DNA of 56,463 nt from Bacteroidota bacterium (GCA_018698135.1 JABINZ010000139.1:1-56463), one strand, 5' to 3'; counted from the stretch's first letter, positions 26,144-36,724 are shown. Program-made: numbers and translations. Notes: generated by a model not told the origin, from the sequence alone.

Positions 26144-26863
26144 CTACTTTTCCTCTTTCTCGTTTTTATCGTCTCCCTTCTTTTCTTTCTTTTCCTCGGT
26201 AATCTCTTTCTTCTCCTCAACTTTCTCTTCCTTCACCTCTTCTTCTTTCTTCTCTTCTTTCACCTCTTCGACTACTTCACTCTTAACTTCTTCAACATCA
26301 GATTTCTCTGGCGTATTTTCAACTTTTGCTTCTTCTTTTGGAGCTTCGTTTTCAGTTGAATCAGCTTTTTCTACTATTACTTCTTCAACATCATTTTCTG
26401 CAGCTACAGCAGTATCTGTTGCAGCAACTGTTGTTGCGGCAGCTTTAGAACCAGATCTTGAACGTCTTCTGGTTGATTTTTTCGTAACCTCTTTTACATA
26501 TAGCTCATTAAAATCAACTAACTCAATAATACATGTTTCAGCATTATCACCCAACCGTGTACCCGTTTTTATTATTCGAGTATATCCACCTGGTCTTTCA
26601 GCGACTTTATCAGCTACTGTTGAAAACAATTCTGTAATTGCCTCCTTCTGCTTCAAATAACTGAATACTATACGCCTTGAATGCGTTGAATCAGTCTTTG
26701 ACTTGGTAATAAGTGGTTCAATATACTTCCTCAACTCTTTAGCTTTTGTAACTGTAGTTGAGATTCGTTTATGCATAATAAGCGATGTTGCCATATTAGA
26801 CAACATAGCCTTTCTGTGAGCTGATTTTCTACTTAAGTGTTTAAACTTCTTTCCGTGTCTCAT
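26144..26863 (-). CDS. rplQ: Ribosomal protein bL17 with long Lys/Glu tail
   Basis: Large-subunit protein near the exit tunnel. The core (1-122) is a standard L17, from [12 protein letters not shown] to [10 protein letters not shown]. It is followed by an extension of about 117 residues: an Arg/Ser linker [10 protein letters not shown] at 131-140, an Ala/Thr-rich stretch, and a Glu/Lys-rich low-complexity tail at 157-239. Many Bacteroidota L17 proteins have shorter extensions; this one is nearly as long as the core. It is the last gene of the alpha operon, 4 bp after rpoA, and just ahead of a strong terminator. Confidence 0.95.
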   Translation of the reverse strand: MRHGKKFKHLSRKSAHRKAMLSNMATSLIMHKRISTTVTKAKELRKYIEPLITKSKTDSTHSRRIVFSYLKQKEAITELFSTVADKVAERPGGYTRIIKTGTRLGDNAETCIIELVDFNELYVKEVTKKSTRRRSRSGSKAAATTVAATDTAVAAENDVEEVIVEKADSTENEAPKEEAKVENTPEKSDVEEVKSEVVEEVKEEKKEEEVKEEKVEEKKEITEEKKEKKGDDKNEKEEK

Positions 26864-26867
26864 TTCC

Positions 26868-27857
26868 TTACTCCTGATCTAATTTATAGCTTACTACATC
26901 CATTCCAAAGGTCAAACCTTTTTCTCTTACTAATTCTTCTATTTCAATGAGTGATTTCTTACCGAAATTTCTGAATTTCAACAAATCTCCAACATCATAC
27001 TGAACCAATTCGCCTAATGTTTTGATTCCTGCAGCAGCTAAACAATTGTAAGCTCTAACAGAAAGATCCAAATCTGTCAAAGGTGTTTTCAGAAGTTTTC
27101 TCATTTGTAAGAACTTCTCATCTACTTTACGCTCTTCTTTTTTCAATTCTTCATCAAGCGTAATTTTCTCATCAGAAAATAGAACAAAATGCTGCATTAA
27201 TACTTTTGCAGCTTCTTTCAGAGCATCTTCAGGATGAATAGAACCATCTGTTTTGATGTCGAAAGACAATTTCTCAAAATCTGTATTTTGTCCAACTCTA
27301 TAATTTTCCACACTATATTGCACATGCTTAATAGGTGAGAAAATAGAATCGATAGTAATCATCCCAATAGGTGCATCAATTGGTTTGTTTTCTTCAATAG
27401 AAACATAACCTCTACCCCTTTTAACAGTGATTTCCATTTCAAGCTTCACACTTGGCTCCATGTTACAAATCACCATTTCGGGATTTAAAACTTTAAAGCT
27501 ATTGGAAGCTTTACCGATATCTTCTGCAGTAAATTGCTTTTTGCCACTCAAAGAAACAAAAACACGCTCTTCTTGCTCATCAGTAATCGGCTTAAATCTA
27601 ATTTGCTTCAGATTGAGAATAATATTTACGACATCTTCAACAACACCAGTAATGGTCGAAAACTCTTGCTCAACACCATTGATTTTTACATTGGTAATAG
27701 CAAAACCTTCCAGTGAAGAAAGAAGAACTCTTCTCAATCCGTTTCCAATAGTTACTCCATAACCTTTTTCCAAAGGATAAAATTCGAATAATCCGTGAAA
27801 ATCGGATGCTTTTTGCATGACAACCTTGTCAGGTTTTTGAAATGGAATTAATCCCAT
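26868..27857 (-). CDS. rpoA: RNA polymerase alpha subunit
   Basis: Assembles core polymerase and contacts activators and upstream DNA. The 329-residue protein has an N-terminal assembly domain (about 1-230) with [11 protein letters not shown], and a C-terminal DNA-binding domain with SVRAYNCL, where Arg268 matches the E. coli Arg265 determinant, and [11 protein letters not shown]. It lies between rpsD and rplQ in the usual alpha-operon position. Confidence 0.98.
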   Translation of the reverse strand: MGLIPFQKPDKVVMQKASDFHGLFEFYPLEKGYGVTIGNGLRRVLLSSLEGFAITNVKINGVEQEFSTITGVVEDVVNIILNLKQIRFKPITDEQEERVFVSLSGKKQFTAEDIGKASNSFKVLNPEMVICNMEPSVKLEMEITVKRGRGYVSIEENKPIDAPIGMITIDSIFSPIKHVQYSVENYRVGQNTDFEKLSFDIKTDGSIHPEDALKEAAKVLMQHFVLFSDEKITLDEELKKEERKVDEKFLQMRKLLKTPLTDLDLSVRAYNCLAAAGIKTLGELVQYDVGDLLKFRNFGKKSLIEIEELVREKGLTFGMDVVSYKLDQE

Positions 27858-27874
27858 AATTTTTTTTTATTAAA

Positions 27875-28468
27875 TTATTGCTTAGAATAAAACTCGACAA
27901 TTAAGTTTTCCCTGATGTTTTCAGGAATATCTCCTCTTTCAGGATAGCTAACAAATTTACCTGATTTGCTATCCAGATCCCACTCAAACCAGCTAACAGC
28001 ATTTTTTCTTGCTGCTAAGGAGTCCTGAATACATTCCAGTGACTTTGACTTTTCGCGCACACCAACCACATCTCCAGGACGTAAACTAAAAGAAGCAATA
28101 TTTACAACTTTATCATTTACAACTATATGCTTATGCAACACGAGTTGACGAGCACCAGCTCTGGTTGGAGAAATACCTAATCTAAATACTGCATTATCCA
28201 ATCTTGCTTCAAGAAATTTCAACAGATTATCACCTGTTTTACCTTGTTTTCTTGCAGCTTTATCGAATAAGTTACGGAATTGTCTTTCGAGCAATCCATA
28301 TGTATATTTTGCTTTTTGCTTTTCAGTAAGCTGAATACCGTATTCAGTAGTTTTTCCTCTACGTCTTCCAGTTGAAGCAGCTTTCTTTCCTAAAGACTTA
28401 TCAGGTCCAAAAATTGGATCTTTAAATCTCCTTGCAATTTTTGACTTTGGGCCAATGTATCTTGCCAT
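27875..28468 (-). CDS. rpsD: Ribosomal protein uS4
   Basis: Primary 16S rRNA-binding protein of the small subunit. The 197-residue protein has the S4 RNA-binding domain around [13 protein letters not shown] and the C-terminal [12 protein letters not shown]. The N terminus [14 protein letters not shown] lacks the four zinc cysteines found in some S4 proteins, so it is the metal-free type. In other bacteria S4 represses the alpha operon; no such site is evident here. Confidence 0.97.
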   Translation of the reverse strand: MARYIGPKSKIARRFKDPIFGPDKSLGKKAASTGRRRGKTTEYGIQLTEKQKAKYTYGLLERQFRNLFDKAARKQGKTGDNLLKFLEARLDNAVFRLGISPTRAGARQLVLHKHIVVNDKVVNIASFSLRPGDVVGVREKSKSLECIQDSLAARKNAVSWFEWDLDSKSGKFVSYPERGDIPENIRENLIVEFYSKQ

Positions 28469-28503
28469 TTGTACTAATATTATTATTCGTTATTCGCTTA
28501 AAA

Positions 28504-28896
28504 TTAGACTCTTCTTCGTTTTGGAGGACGACAACCATTGTGTGGAAGTGGTGTAACATCATGAATTTTGGTTACTTCAATTCCAGTATTGTTAATGGAT
28601 CGTATGGCTGCATCTCTACCTGAACCTGGTCCTTTTACATAAACAGTTGCTTTACGAACTCCTAAATCAAAAGCTACTTTTGCACAGTCTTCAGCTGCTT
28701 TTTGAGCGGCATAAGGAGTGTTCTTTTTAGAACCCTTAAATCCCATTTTTCCAGCAGATGACCATGAAATTACCTGACCACTTGAATTCGTAATCGAAAT
28801 AATCACATTATTGAATGTTGCTTTAACAAATGCAATCCCAATAGGCTCAATAACTACTTTACGCTTTTTAGTCGCTCTTACTCGTTTCTTTCCCAT
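28504..28896 (-). CDS. rpsK: Ribosomal protein uS11
   Basis: Small-subunit platform protein near the mRNA exit, where the anti-Shine-Dalgarno lies. At 130 aa it is of normal length, with the conserved [11 protein letters not shown] and C-terminal [15 protein letters not shown]. It sits 7 bp after rpsM and 35 bp before rpsD. Confidence 0.98.
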   Translation of the reverse strand: MGKKRVRATKKRKVVIEPIGIAFVKATFNNVIISITNSSGQVISWSSAGKMGFKGSKKNTPYAAQKAAEDCAKVAFDLGVRKATVYVKGPGSGRDAAIRSINNTGIEVTKIHDVTPLPHNGCRPPKRRRV

Positions 28897-28903
28897 TTAT
28901 CTA

Positions 28904-29284
28904 TTATTTACCTACTTGTTTCTTATTGGCAACAGCACCTTTTTTACGTCCCTTACGTGTTCTTGCATTGGTATGAGTACGCTGCCCACGTGTTGGTAAA
29001 CCTTTTCTATGACGAACGCCTCTGTAACATCCAATATCAATTAAACGCTTGATATTCATTTGAACTTCGGCTCTTAGTTCACCTTCGGTTTTATAATTTT
29101 CACTAATGATGTTACGAATAGCAACTTGTTGCTCGTCTGTCCATTCATCGACTCTGACTGAATGTTCAACATTTGCCTTATCCAGTATTTCGCGAGCAGT
29201 AGATAATCCAATACCATAAATATAAGTTAAACTTATATCTCCTCTTTTTTTTCCTGGAAGGTCAATACCTCTAATACGTGCCAT
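28904..29284 (-). CDS. rpsM: Ribosomal protein uS13
   Basis: Head protein of the small subunit that contacts the P-site tRNA through its basic tail. The 126-residue protein starts [13 protein letters not shown], has the helix-hairpin region [14 protein letters not shown], and the C-terminal [14 protein letters not shown]. It starts 3 bp after rpmJ. Confidence 0.98.
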   Translation of the reverse strand: MARIRGIDLPGKKRGDISLTYIYGIGLSTAREILDKANVEHSVRVDEWTDEQQVAIRNIISENYKTEGELRAEVQMNIKRLIDIGCYRGVRHRKGLPTRGQRTHTNARTRKGRKKGAVANKKQVGK

Positions 29285-29287
29285 ATT

Positions 29288-29404
29288 CTATCCTTGTCTT
29301 TGTTTAAATCTTGGATTCTTTTTATTAATAACATACAGTCGGCCTTTGCGCCTCACAATCTTGCAATCCGCACTTCTCTTTTTGATTGATGCTCTGACTT
29401 TCAT
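29288..29404 (-). CDS. rpmJ: Ribosomal protein bL36, cysteine-poor form
   Basis: A 38-residue protein, [15 protein letters not shown] to PRFKQRQG, too short for many gene finders. It is the smallest large-subunit protein and binds 23S rRNA near the base of the L7/L12 stalk. The zinc-ribbon form of L36 has three Cys and one His; here only Cys14 remains, so it is the metal-free form. It fits between infA (4 bp upstream) and rpsM (3 bp downstream). Confidence 0.95.
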   Translation of the reverse strand: MKVRASIKKRSADCKIVRRKGRLYVINKKNPRFKQRQG

Positions 29405-29408
29405 ATTC

Positions 29409-29627
29409 TTACTTATATCTAAAAGTTATTCTTCCTTTTGTCAAATCATAGGGTGACATTTCTACCTTTACTTTATCTCCTGGTAAAATTCGGATATAAT
29501 ACATTCTCATTTTACCTGAAATATGAGTTAAAATCTCATGTCCATTCTCTAACCTTACTCGAAACATTGCATTAGGTAATGCTTCTGTTACCACTCCATC
29601 CTGAACTATTGTTGCTTGTTTTGCCAT
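29409..29627 (-). CDS. infA: Translation initiation factor IF-1
   Basis: Binds the A site of the 30S subunit during initiation. The 72-residue OB-fold protein reads [26 protein letters not shown] and KGRITFRYK, all family hallmarks. Only 18 bp separate it from secY; the methionine aminopeptidase gene that often lies between is absent. Confidence 0.98.
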   Translation of the reverse strand: MAKQATIVQDGVVTEALPNAMFRVRLENGHEILTHISGKMRMYYIRILPGDKVKVEMSPYDLTKGRITFRYK

Positions 29628-29645
29628 TTTATTCAGTCTAATTGG

Positions 29646-31010
29646 TTATAATCCACTGCTAGAACCCCCAGTTCTACCTTTAATTCGTCCAGACTTCATC
29701 AGTCCATCATAATGTCTCATAAGCAAATGACTTTCTATTTGCTGTAGTGTATCTAATATTACACCAACCATAATCAACAAAGATGTACCTCCAAAAAACT
29801 GGGCAAATTGCGAATTCACATTCATGATCATAGCAAAAGCAGGCATTATAGCTACCAATGCTAGGAAAATTGATCCTGGAAATGTAATTCGACTCATTAT
29901 TGAATCTATATAATTTGCAGTTTTCTTTCCTGGTTTTATCCCGGGAATGAAACCACCATTTCTTTTTAAATCATCAGCAATTTGAACAGGATTAATGGTT
30001 ACTGCCGTATAGAAATACGTAAACAATATAATCAAAATTGCAAATGTAAAATTATATCCAAAACTCGCATAGTTATTAAAGGAACCAGCTATTCCTGACC
30101 AAGAAGCTGAATTTGGGAAAAACTGAGCTACCGTTGGAGGAATGAACATTAATGCTTGTGCAAAAATAATTGGCATTACTCCAGCAGAGTTAACTTTAAG
30201 TGGTAAATACTGACGTACCCCTCCATATTGTCTGTTTCCAACAATTCGCTTGGCATATTGAACAGGAATTCTTCGTGTACCCTGAACTAACAATACAGTT
30301 CCTAAAATAACGAAAAGCAAAGCTACAATTTCAAGGAAGAAAATAATTAAACCTCCACCTGCTTCTCCTAAACGTGTATCAAATTCTGCGAATAAGGATT
30401 GTGGTAAACGAGCGATGATACCTATCATAATCAAAATAGAAATACCATTTCCAATTCCCTTATCCGTTATTTTTTCACCCAACCACATCACAAACATAGT
30501 TCCTGTGGTTAATAAGGTAATACTTGTAATAAAGAAAATCGTAGGGCTTAATGCATCCGGATTAGTTTGTGACACGATGGCCATGCCAGCCTGAACATTC
30601 AAATTTCTTAAAAACGCAACGGACTGAACAGCTGTTACCGCAATGGTAAGAACACGTGTAATCTGATTGATTTTCTTTCTTCCAGATTCCCCTTCTTTCT
30701 GCAGTTTTTGAAAATATGGAACTGCAATTCCTAAAAGTTGAATAACAATAGAGGCAGAAATATAAGGCATGATACCCAATGCGAATATGGATGCTCTTGA
30801 GAATGCGCCTCCTGCAAACATGTTAATCAGACCGAGAAGACCCTCGTTTGCCTGTTTTGAATATTCAGCTAATGCGTTAGGATCAATACCTGGTAGTACA
30901 ATGTATGAACCTAAACGATAGATCATTATGAAACCTGCGGTAAATAGAAGACGTACTCTTAGGTCTTCAATTTTCCAAATGTTCTTGATTGTCTGAATTA
31001 ACTTAAGCAT
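29646..31010 (-). CDS. secY: Preprotein translocase subunit SecY
   Basis: Channel-forming subunit of the Sec translocon in the inner membrane. The 454-residue protein has ten hydrophobic segments, the early plug region FAGGAFSRASIFALGIMPYI, and the conserved cytosolic loop RNGGFIPGIKPG. It pairs with SecE, encoded at 54425-54622 in the same co-directional run. It lies 3 bp after rplO. Confidence 0.98.
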   Translation of the reverse strand: MLKLIQTIKNIWKIEDLRVRLLFTAGFIMIYRLGSYIVLPGIDPNALAEYSKQANEGLLGLINMFAGGAFSRASIFALGIMPYISASIVIQLLGIAVPYFQKLQKEGESGRKKINQITRVLTIAVTAVQSVAFLRNLNVQAGMAIVSQTNPDALSPTIFFITSITLLTTGTMFVMWLGEKITDKGIGNGISILIMIGIIARLPQSLFAEFDTRLGEAGGGLIIFFLEIVALLFVILGTVLLVQGTRRIPVQYAKRIVGNRQYGGVRQYLPLKVNSAGVMPIIFAQALMFIPPTVAQFFPNSASWSGIAGSFNNYASFGYNFTFAILIILFTYFYTAVTINPVQIADDLKRNGGFIPGIKPGKKTANYIDSIMSRITFPGSIFLALVAIMPAFAMIMNVNSQFAQFFGGTSLLIMVGVILDTLQQIESHLLMRHYDGLMKSGRIKGRTGGSSSGL

Positions 31011-31013
31011 CTA

Positions 31014-31463
31014 TTATAGTTTTATGGTATTACCACCGTTTTTCTCGATAGCTTCAATGGCTGATTTGGAAAATGCATGCGCAGTTACTTCCAGTTTGGC
31101 TTTCAATTCCCCACGACCCAAAACTTTTACTAAATCTCTTTTTGAAATTAATCCATGCTCTATCAATACTTCAGGACTGAACTTTTCAATTTTATGAGTT
31201 TCACTCAATTTTTGAAGTACATCAAGATTAACCGGAGTATATTCTACCCTATTTGGATTTGTAAAACCAAATTTTGGTACTCTTCTCTGCAATGGCATTT
31301 GACCTCCCTCATGACCAACTTTTCTACTATATCCTGATCTTGACTGAGCTCCTTTATGACCACGTCCTGATGTTCCACCTTTTTTGGAACCTTCACCACG
31401 ACCCAGTCGCTTACCTTGCTTATGTATTGAACCTTCTGCAGGTTTAAGATTACTAAGATCCAT
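31014..31463 (-). CDS. rplO: Ribosomal protein uL15
   Basis: Large-subunit assembly protein, 149 aa. The Gly/Arg-rich N-terminal extension ([19 protein letters not shown], 18-36) threads into 23S rRNA, and the C-terminal globular half ends in [12 protein letters not shown]. Spacing to rpmD and secY is 2-3 bp. Confidence 0.97.
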   Translation of the reverse strand: MDLSNLKPAEGSIHKQGKRLGRGEGSKKGGTSGRGHKGAQSRSGYSRKVGHEGGQMPLQRRVPKFGFTNPNRVEYTPVNLDVLQKLSETHKIEKFSPEVLIEHGLISKRDLVKVLGRGELKAKLEVTAHAFSKSAIEAIEKNGGNTIKL

Positions 31464-31465
31464 TG

Positions 31466-31648
31466 CTATTTCTTATATTCTGATTTAACCAAATGTTTCA
31501 CCTTTTCAATCATTCCAAGAATCTGAGGAGTCTCTTTGTGAACAATTGAACTATTTATTTTACCCAATCCCAGTGCTTTAACTGTGTCCTTCTGTTTTTG
31601 AGGTCTTTTAATCAGGCTTCTAACTAATGTTATCTCTATTTCCTTCAT
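31466..31648 (-). CDS. rpmD: Ribosomal protein uL30
   Basis: A 60-residue large-subunit protein, [15 protein letters not shown] to VKSEYKK. The ATG at 31648 gives the normal length and clears the rpsE stop; an in-frame ATG at 31660 would overlap rpsE and add MVNP. L30 is missing in some bacteria but present here in its standard place between rpsE and rplO. Confidence 0.93.
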   Translation of the reverse strand: MKEIEITLVRSLIKRPQKQKDTVKALGLGKINSSIVHKETPQILGMIEKVKHLVKSEYKK

Positions 31649-31652
31649 GGGA

Positions 31653-32168
31653 TTAACCATTATATACTTTATCAATGTCGATATTTCTCATTTTTGCTAC
31701 TGTATAAGCGTCACGCATTTCCATCAGAGCCTTTACAGTTGCTTTTACCACATTATGTGGATTTGATGATCCTTTTGATTTTGCCAGTACATCAGATATA
31801 CCTGCACTTTCAAGAACTGCACGCATAGCTCCTCCGGCAACTACTCCAGTACCAGGTGATGCAGGTTGCAAATAAACTCTAGCTCCACCGAACTTAGATT
31901 CTTGCTCATGAGGCACTGTTCCTTTAGAAACAGGCACTTGCAACAAGTTTTTCTTGGCATCATTTACACCCTTGGTAATAGCTTCTGTTACTTCTCTGGC
32001 TTTCCCTAAGCCATATCCAATAACACCTTCACCATTTCCAACAACAACAACTGCTGAAAAGCTAAAAGTTCTACCCCCTTTGGTTACTTTGGTTACCCTA
32101 TTAATGCTAACAACGCGTTCGGATAATTCAATATCGCTTGTTTTAATTCTTTTTATATTTCGATCCAT
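31653..32168 (-). CDS. rpsE: Ribosomal protein uS5
   Basis: Small-subunit protein at the mRNA entry side, important for decoding accuracy. The 171-residue protein has the double-stranded RNA-binding-like N-terminal domain with [17 protein letters not shown] and the C-terminal [19 protein letters not shown]. No change is evident in the conserved core. Confidence 0.97.
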   Translation of the reverse strand: MDRNIKRIKTSDIELSERVVSINRVTKVTKGGRTFSFSAVVVVGNGEGVIGYGLGKAREVTEAITKGVNDAKKNLLQVPVSKGTVPHEQESKFGGARVYLQPASPGTGVVAGGAMRAVLESAGISDVLAKSKGSSNPHNVVKATVKALMEMRDAYTVAKMRNIDIDKVYNG

Positions 32169-32185
32169 CAGTATATCTTTATCTA

Positions 32186-32548
32186 TTAAAATTGCAGACC
32201 ACCCTCGCGAACTCCTTCAGCAAAAGCTTTAATACGGCCATGATACAAGTATCCATTCCGGTCGAAAACTATCGAATCTATTTTTGCTTCCTTGGCTTTT
32301 TCCGCAAATTTTATCCCCATTAATTTGGCAACTTCTGTTTTTGTTTTGCCTTTCCTTTCTACATCTTTAGCTATAGATGAAATCGCAACAACTGTGGAAC
32401 CATTAACATCGTCAATGAGTTGACCATAAATTTCATTATTGCTGCGAAAAACACTAAGCCTTGGTCTTTCCTGTGTACCCTTAATTTTTTTTCGGATACC
32501 CATTTTTATCTTTGACCTACGAAGACTTTTTTTATTCGTTGTACTCAT
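32186..32548 (-). CDS. rplR: Ribosomal protein uL18
   Basis: 5S rRNA-binding large-subunit protein, 120 aa, with [20 protein letters not shown] in the core and the invariant C-terminal [20 protein letters not shown]. It helps dock 5S rRNA with L5, encoded upstream in the same cluster. Confidence 0.97.
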   Translation of the reverse strand: MSTTNKKSLRRSKIKMGIRKKIKGTQERPRLSVFRSNNEIYGQLIDDVNGSTVVAISSIAKDVERKGKTKTEVAKLMGIKFAEKAKEAKIDSIVFDRNGYLYHGRIKAFAEGVREGGLQF

Positions 32549-32560
32549 TTTCTAAATATT

Positions 32561-33115
32561 TTAAGCAGCAGCTGTTTTACCTGCTTTTCTTCTAATTTCT
32601 TCACCTGTATACTTAATTCCCTTGCCTTTGTATGGCTCTGGTTTTCTAAGCGCTCTAATTTTTGCTGCAATCAATCCCAGTAATTCTTTATCACAACTTT
32701 CCAGTCTAATAACAGGACTTTTTCCTTTAACGGTTTCGGTCTCAACCTTAACTTCATCTGGAATAACAAAAATAACATCATGAGAAAACCCTAAGGATAA
32801 TTCTAAGCGTTGCCCTTGATTGGAAACTTTATATCCTACACCAATTAATTCTTGCTGAATTTTAAATCCGTTAGAAACACCTTCAACCATATTACCAACA
32901 AGAGTTCTTGATAAACCGTGCATGGCTTTATGCCTTTTTTGCTCAGTTGGACGATCTACAAAGATTGTATTGTCTTCAATCTTCAGAATCATCTCTGTAT
33001 CAATTTGTCTTTGCATTTCTCCTTTTGGTCCTTTTACAGAAACCAGATTCCCTTTTGTGATATCCACTTGCACCTTATCAGGAATTGCAATGGGCATTTT
33101 ACCTATCCTTGACAT
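32561..33115 (-). CDS. rplF: Ribosomal protein uL6
   Basis: Large-subunit protein near the factor-binding site, 184 aa with two related beta-alpha domains. MSRIGKMPIAIPDKV begins the protein and the C-terminal RKPEPYKGKGIKY signature is present. Confidence 0.98.
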   Translation of the reverse strand: MSRIGKMPIAIPDKVQVDITKGNLVSVKGPKGEMQRQIDTEMILKIEDNTIFVDRPTEQKRHKAMHGLSRTLVGNMVEGVSNGFKIQQELIGVGYKVSNQGQRLELSLGFSHDVIFVIPDEVKVETETVKGKSPVIRLESCDKELLGLIAAKIRALRKPEPYKGKGIKYTGEEIRRKAGKTAAA

Positions 33116-33127
33116 AAAACAAATTTT

Positions 33128-33523
33128 TTAATAAACGTAACAAAGTACTTCTCCACCAACATTTGCCTTGCGAGCTTCCTTATCTGTCAAAATCCCTGTT
33201 GAAGTTGATATGACGGATATTCCCAAACCATTAATAATTCTAGGATGATCTTTTGCACCTGAATATTTTCTTAATCCGGGTGTACTAATACGTCCTAATT
33301 TTTTTATTGCAGGCAATCCTGTTGAAGGATCATACTTCAATGCAATTTTTATTGCACCCTGAACGCCTTTTTCTTCGTCAACTTTATAATTTAGTATGTA
33401 ACCTTGTTCGAATAATATTCTGGTTATCTCTACTTTGACATTTGAACGAGGAACCTCTACAATCTTTTTCTTTGCTTTGATTGCATTCCTGATAATTGTC
33501 AAATAATCTCCAATGGTATCCAT
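33128..33523 (-). CDS. rpsH: Ribosomal protein uS8
   Basis: Central-domain 16S rRNA-binding protein, 131 aa, starting MDTIGDYLTIIRNAI and ending with the conserved STSTGILTDKEAR. In Escherichia coli S8 also represses the spc operon by binding near rplE; I cannot recognise that site here. Confidence 0.98.
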   Translation of the reverse strand: MDTIGDYLTIIRNAIKAKKKIVEVPRSNVKVEITRILFEQGYILNYKVDEEKGVQGAIKIALKYDPSTGLPAIKKLGRISTPGLRKYSGAKDHPRIINGLGISVISTSTGILTDKEARKANVGGEVLCYVY

Positions 33524-33534
33524 AATTCTCTCTT

Positions 33535-33804
33535 TTACCAGCTTGATTTTTTCACGCCAGGAATTAGTCCCTGATGAGCCATTTCTCTAAATAAGTTTCT
33601 GCAAATTCCAAATTGCCTGCTATATGCTCTTGGTCTACCTGAAATTTGACAACGGTTTCTTACTCTTACCGGTGATGCATTTTTTGGCAACTTGTCGAGT
33701 GCAGCATAATCACCCGCAGCTTTTAATTCTGCACGCTTTTGTGCATACTTTGCTACCAGCTCTCTTCTCTTCTTGTTACGAACGTTAACTGAAAGTTTTG
33801 ACAT
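33535..33804 (-). CDS. rpsN: Ribosomal protein uS14, long zinc-free form
   Basis: Small-subunit head protein of 89 residues. The length and the loss of the CxxC pairs ([21 protein letters not shown] keeps only two Cys) mark it as the long, zinc-free type rather than the 61-residue zinc type. It ends KKSSW. Confidence 0.97.
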   Translation of the reverse strand: MSKLSVNVRNKKRRELVAKYAQKRAELKAAGDYAALDKLPKNASPVRVRNRCQISGRPRAYSRQFGICRNLFREMAHQGLIPGVKKSSW

Positions 33805-33805
33805 G

Positions 33806-34366
33806 TTATTCCTGATTTTTATTTTTAAATGGTAAACCCAATTCAGATAATAATAAATGTGCTTCCTTATCCGTTTTAGCAGATGTCACCAAAGTGATAT
33901 CCAAACCGTTAATTTTTGACACTTTATCGATATCGATTTCTGCGAAAATAATTTGCTCTAATATTCCAAATGAATAATTTCCACGTCCATCAAATCCTTT
34001 ATCATTAATTCCTCTAAAGTCTCTAACACGAGGAAGTGAGACAGAAACAAGTCTCTCTAAAAACTCCCACATTCTATCACCTCTAAGTGTTACTTTAACA
34101 CCAATTGGCATGCCTTCGCGGAGTTTAAAATTAGAAACTGATTTTCGTGCGTAGGTTGGAACCGCTTTTTGTCCAGCAATAAGCGTTAATTCATCAACAG
34201 CTTTGTCAACCAATCTTTTATCGGCAACTGCGCCATTTACACCCTGATTCAGTGAAATCTTTTGCAATTTTGGGATTTCCATTTTATTTGTATATCCCAA
34301 TTTCTCGAAAAGTACGGGACTTACTTCCTCGATGTACTTTCTTTTATATTCCGGTACGTATTTCAT
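33806..34366 (-). CDS. rplE: Ribosomal protein uL5
   Basis: Binds 5S rRNA and contacts the P-site tRNA. The 186-residue protein has [22 protein letters not shown] and the signature [15 protein letters not shown]. Its start overlaps the rplX stop by 4 bp (ATGA), indicating coupling. Confidence 0.98.
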   Translation of the reverse strand: MKYVPEYKRKYIEEVSPVLFEKLGYTNKMEIPKLQKISLNQGVNGAVADKRLVDKAVDELTLIAGQKAVPTYARKSVSNFKLREGMPIGVKVTLRGDRMWEFLERLVSVSLPRVRDFRGINDKGFDGRGNYSFGILEQIIFAEIDIDKVSKINGLDITLVTSAKTDKEAHLLLSELGLPFKNKNQE

Positions 34367-34707
34367 TTGTCAATAACCTCCCCAGATTTTTTTGAATATC
34401 TGACTAATTTTTCCTTATCATTCAACTTACGTCCTATCCGAGTTGGTTCTGATGTCTTAGGATCAATCAGCATCAAATTAGACATATGAACGGATGCCTC
34501 TTTCTTAATAATACCACCATCGGGATTATCTTGTGTTGGCTTTGAATGTTTTGTAATAATATTAACACCTTCAACAATTGCCCGATCCTTTTCTTTTAAA
34601 AGACTAAGAATACGGCCAGATTTACCTTTACCATTTCCAGAGATAACCATAACTGTATCTCCTTTTTTGATTTTTAGTTTATAATTCGTATCAACTTTTT
34701 TCATCAT
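34363..34707 (-). CDS. rplX: Ribosomal protein uL24
   Basis: Early-assembly large-subunit protein, 114 aa, with a KOW motif in [19 protein letters not shown]. Two start codons, ATGATG at 34707 and 34704, overlap or follow the rplN stop by one base; either is possible. It overlaps rplE by 4 bp. Confidence 0.97.
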   Translation of the reverse strand: MMKKVDTNYKLKIKKGDTVMVISGNGKGKSGRILSLLKEKDRAIVEGVNIITKHSKPTQDNPDGGIIKKEASVHMSNLMLIDPKTSEPTRIGRKLNDKEKLVRYSKKSGEVIDK

Positions 34708-35075
34708 TATACAACTTCAGGGGCTAATGAAACAATTTTCATGAATTGTCTTTCGCGCAATTCTCTTGCAACCGGACCAAAAATCCTAGTAGCGACAGGT
34801 TCTTTTGTCTCGCTAATTAGAACACAAGCATTGTCATCGAATCGGATATAAGTACCGTCTTTTCTTCTGACTTCTTTTCTGGTTCTTACAATAACAGCTG
34901 TTGATACAGCACCTTTTTTTACACTACTAGTAGGTATGGCTGATTTTACAGTTACTGTAATTAAATCGCCAACAGATGCATATCTTTTACCGGTACCACC
35001 AAGTACACTAATACAGAGTACTTCTTTTGCACCGCTATTATCTGCTACCTTTAATCTGGATTCTTTCTGTATCAT
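34707..35075 (-). CDS. rplN: Ribosomal protein uL14
   Basis: Large-subunit interface protein, 122 aa, beginning [18 protein letters not shown], with the conserved [18 protein letters not shown]. It meets rpsQ with a 1-bp gap and rplX at its stop codon. Confidence 0.98.
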   Translation of the reverse strand: MIQKESRLKVADNSGAKEVLCISVLGGTGKRYASVGDLITVTVKSAIPTSSVKKGAVSTAVIVRTRKEVRRKDGTYIRFDDNACVLISETKEPVATRIFGPVARELRERQFMKIVSLAPEVV

Positions 35076-35076
35076 T

Positions 35077-35343
35077 TTATTTAGCCTTTTCTAAGATTTT
35101 AACTAAACGCCACCTTTTACTTTTACTCAAAGGTCTTGTCTCCATAATTTGAACAGTATCGCCTTCCCCACATTCATTCTTCTCATCATGAGCCATGAAC
35201 TTGGTAGATTTCTTAATGGTTTTACCATACATAGAGTGCTTGACTCTTCTTTCTACCAGGACAGATATGGATTTATCGGCTTTGCTACTTACAACGCGAC
35301 CAATTACTTCCTTACGGCTATTTCTTTGAACTTTGTTTTCCAT
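35077..35343 (-). CDS. rpsQ: Ribosomal protein uS17
   Basis: Small-subunit OB-fold protein, 88 aa, with [16 protein letters not shown] and the C-terminal [15 protein letters not shown] signature. It helps nucleate folding of the 16S 5' domain. Confidence 0.98.
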   Translation of the reverse strand: MENKVQRNSRKEVIGRVVSSKADKSISVLVERRVKHSMYGKTIKKSTKFMAHDEKNECGEGDTVQIMETRPLSKSKRWRLVKILEKAK

Positions 35344-35352
35344 CTATCGAGA

Positions 35353-35547
35353 TTATTTACTTAGTTGTCTCTTTCTGAGTTCTGTTTTAAGTTGCGCAAT
35401 TAATTTTCTTGAAACCGTAATTCTCATTGGGTTATCAAGTGGAGAAACTGCATGAGAGATCTTCATTTTTGTATATCTCTCCTTCTCTTCAGAGACTAAT
35501 TCTTTCAACTCTTTTGTAGTTAACTCTTGTATATCTGTATATTTCAT
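35353..35547 (-). CDS. rpmC: Ribosomal protein uL29
   Basis: A 64-residue helical-hairpin protein near the tunnel exit, close to the trigger-factor docking site on L23. It has ELTTKELKELVSEEKER and a C-terminal IAQLKTELRKRQ helix. Confidence 0.97.
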   Translation of the reverse strand: MKYTDIQELTTKELKELVSEEKERYTKMKISHAVSPLDNPMRITVSRKLIAQLKTELRKRQLSK

Positions 35548-35561
35548 TTTTGAGTTATTTA

Positions 35562-35981
35562 TTAACCTACATAATCTTTTCTAACAACAAACTTGGTAAG
35601 CACCGGTAATTTTTGTGCACCCAGAGCCATCGCACTTTTTGCGAGATCAATATCGACACCATCAATTTCAAAAATTACTCTACCTGGCTTACAGATAGCT
35701 ACCCAATATTCAGGAGCTCCTTTACCTTTACCCATTCTAACTTCAGCAGGCTTTTTGGTAATAGGCTTGTCTGGAAAAATACGAATCCATAATTTCCCTT
35801 CTCTCTTCATATGTCTGGTAATAGCTACACGTGCTGCTTCAATTTGATTGGCAGTAATGCGTGTTGGTTCCAGAACTTTTAAGGCAAATGTTCCAAATGC
35901 AATTTGAGAACCTCTGATTGCCATACCCTTAATTCTACCTTTCTGGACTTTCCTATATTTTGTTTTCCTTGGCTGTAACAT
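35562..35981 (-). CDS. rplP: Ribosomal protein uL16
   Basis: Large-subunit protein next to the A site and central protuberance, 139 aa. It starts [15 protein letters not shown] and has the conserved [20 protein letters not shown]. The arginine commonly hydroxylated in E. coli L16 lies in this latter block in a similar context. Confidence 0.98.
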   Translation of the reverse strand: MLQPRKTKYRKVQKGRIKGMAIRGSQIAFGTFALKVLEPTRITANQIEAARVAITRHMKREGKLWIRIFPDKPITKKPAEVRMGKGKGAPEYWVAICKPGRVIFEIDGVDIDLAKSAMALGAQKLPVLTKFVVRKDYVG

Positions 35982-36004
35982 TTTATTTTATTTAATATCC
36001 AAGT

Positions 36005-36724
36005 TTACTTTCTTCTTCTTTGTTGTGAATGCGAGGAGCGCTTTGGTCCTTTTTTAGGTTTGTCTGTACCAGCTCCGAAATTCAGAGATAAATCTCTTTT
36101 TCCATAAACATCGCCTTTGCAAATCCAAACTTTAACACCGATTGTACCATATATGGTATGGGACTCTACCAAAGCATAATCAATATCAGATCTAAATGTA
36201 TGTAAAGGAATACGTCCTTCTTTGTATTGTTCGGTACGTGCCATTTCAGCACCACCTAAACGACCACTGCACTTAATTTTAACACCTTGTGCACCAATTC
36301 TCATGGTTGAAGCAATAGCCATTTTCATCGCTCTTCTGTAACTCATTCTGGCTTTAATTTGGCTGGCAATATTTTCTGCCACCAATTTTGCTTCCATCTC
36401 AGGTCTGCGAATCTCATAGATATTAATTTGAACATCTTTACCTGTAAGTTTCTTCAATTCCTCTTTAAGTTTATCCACTTCATTACCGCCTTTTCCAATA
36501 ACCAAACCTGGTCTTGATGTGTGAACGGTAACAGTAATTCGCTTCAGTGTTCTTTCAATTACTACTCTTGCAATTCCACCTTTTGATAATCTGGCGTAAA
36601 CATACTGCCTGATTTGATTATCTTCCATCAGTTTTACAGCATAGTCTTTTTCCGCATACCAGGTAGACTCCCATCCCCTGATATAACCTAAACGTAATGC
36701 TATCGGATTTACTTTTTGTCCCAT
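36005..36724 (-). CDS. rpsC: Ribosomal protein uS3
   Basis: Forms part of the mRNA entry tunnel. The 239-residue protein has the KH domain motif VIGKGG after TSRPGL, and the C-terminal domain with [21 protein letters not shown] basic tail ([18 protein letters not shown]) ends it, slightly longer than in Escherichia coli. Confidence 0.98.
   Translation of the reverse strand: MGQKVNPIALRLGYIRGWESTWYAEKDYAVKLMEDNQIRQYVYARLSKGGIARVVIERTLKRITVTVHTSRPGLVIGKGGNEVDKLKEELKKLTGKDVQINIYEIRRPEMEAKLVAENIASQIKARMSYRRAMKMAIASTMRIGAQGVKIKCSGRLGGAEMARTEQYKEGRIPLHTFRSDIDYALVESHTIYGTIGVKVWICKGDVYGKRDLSLNFGAGTDKPKKGPKRSSHSQQRRRK

Noticed and set aside
26045-26359. Hydrophobic Phe/Leu-rich frame on the + strand
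   Set aside because: It is antisense to the Glu/Lys-rich tail of rplQ; GAA/AAA codons read as Phe/Leu/Ser on the other strand. It also crosses the terminator hairpin and has no family features.
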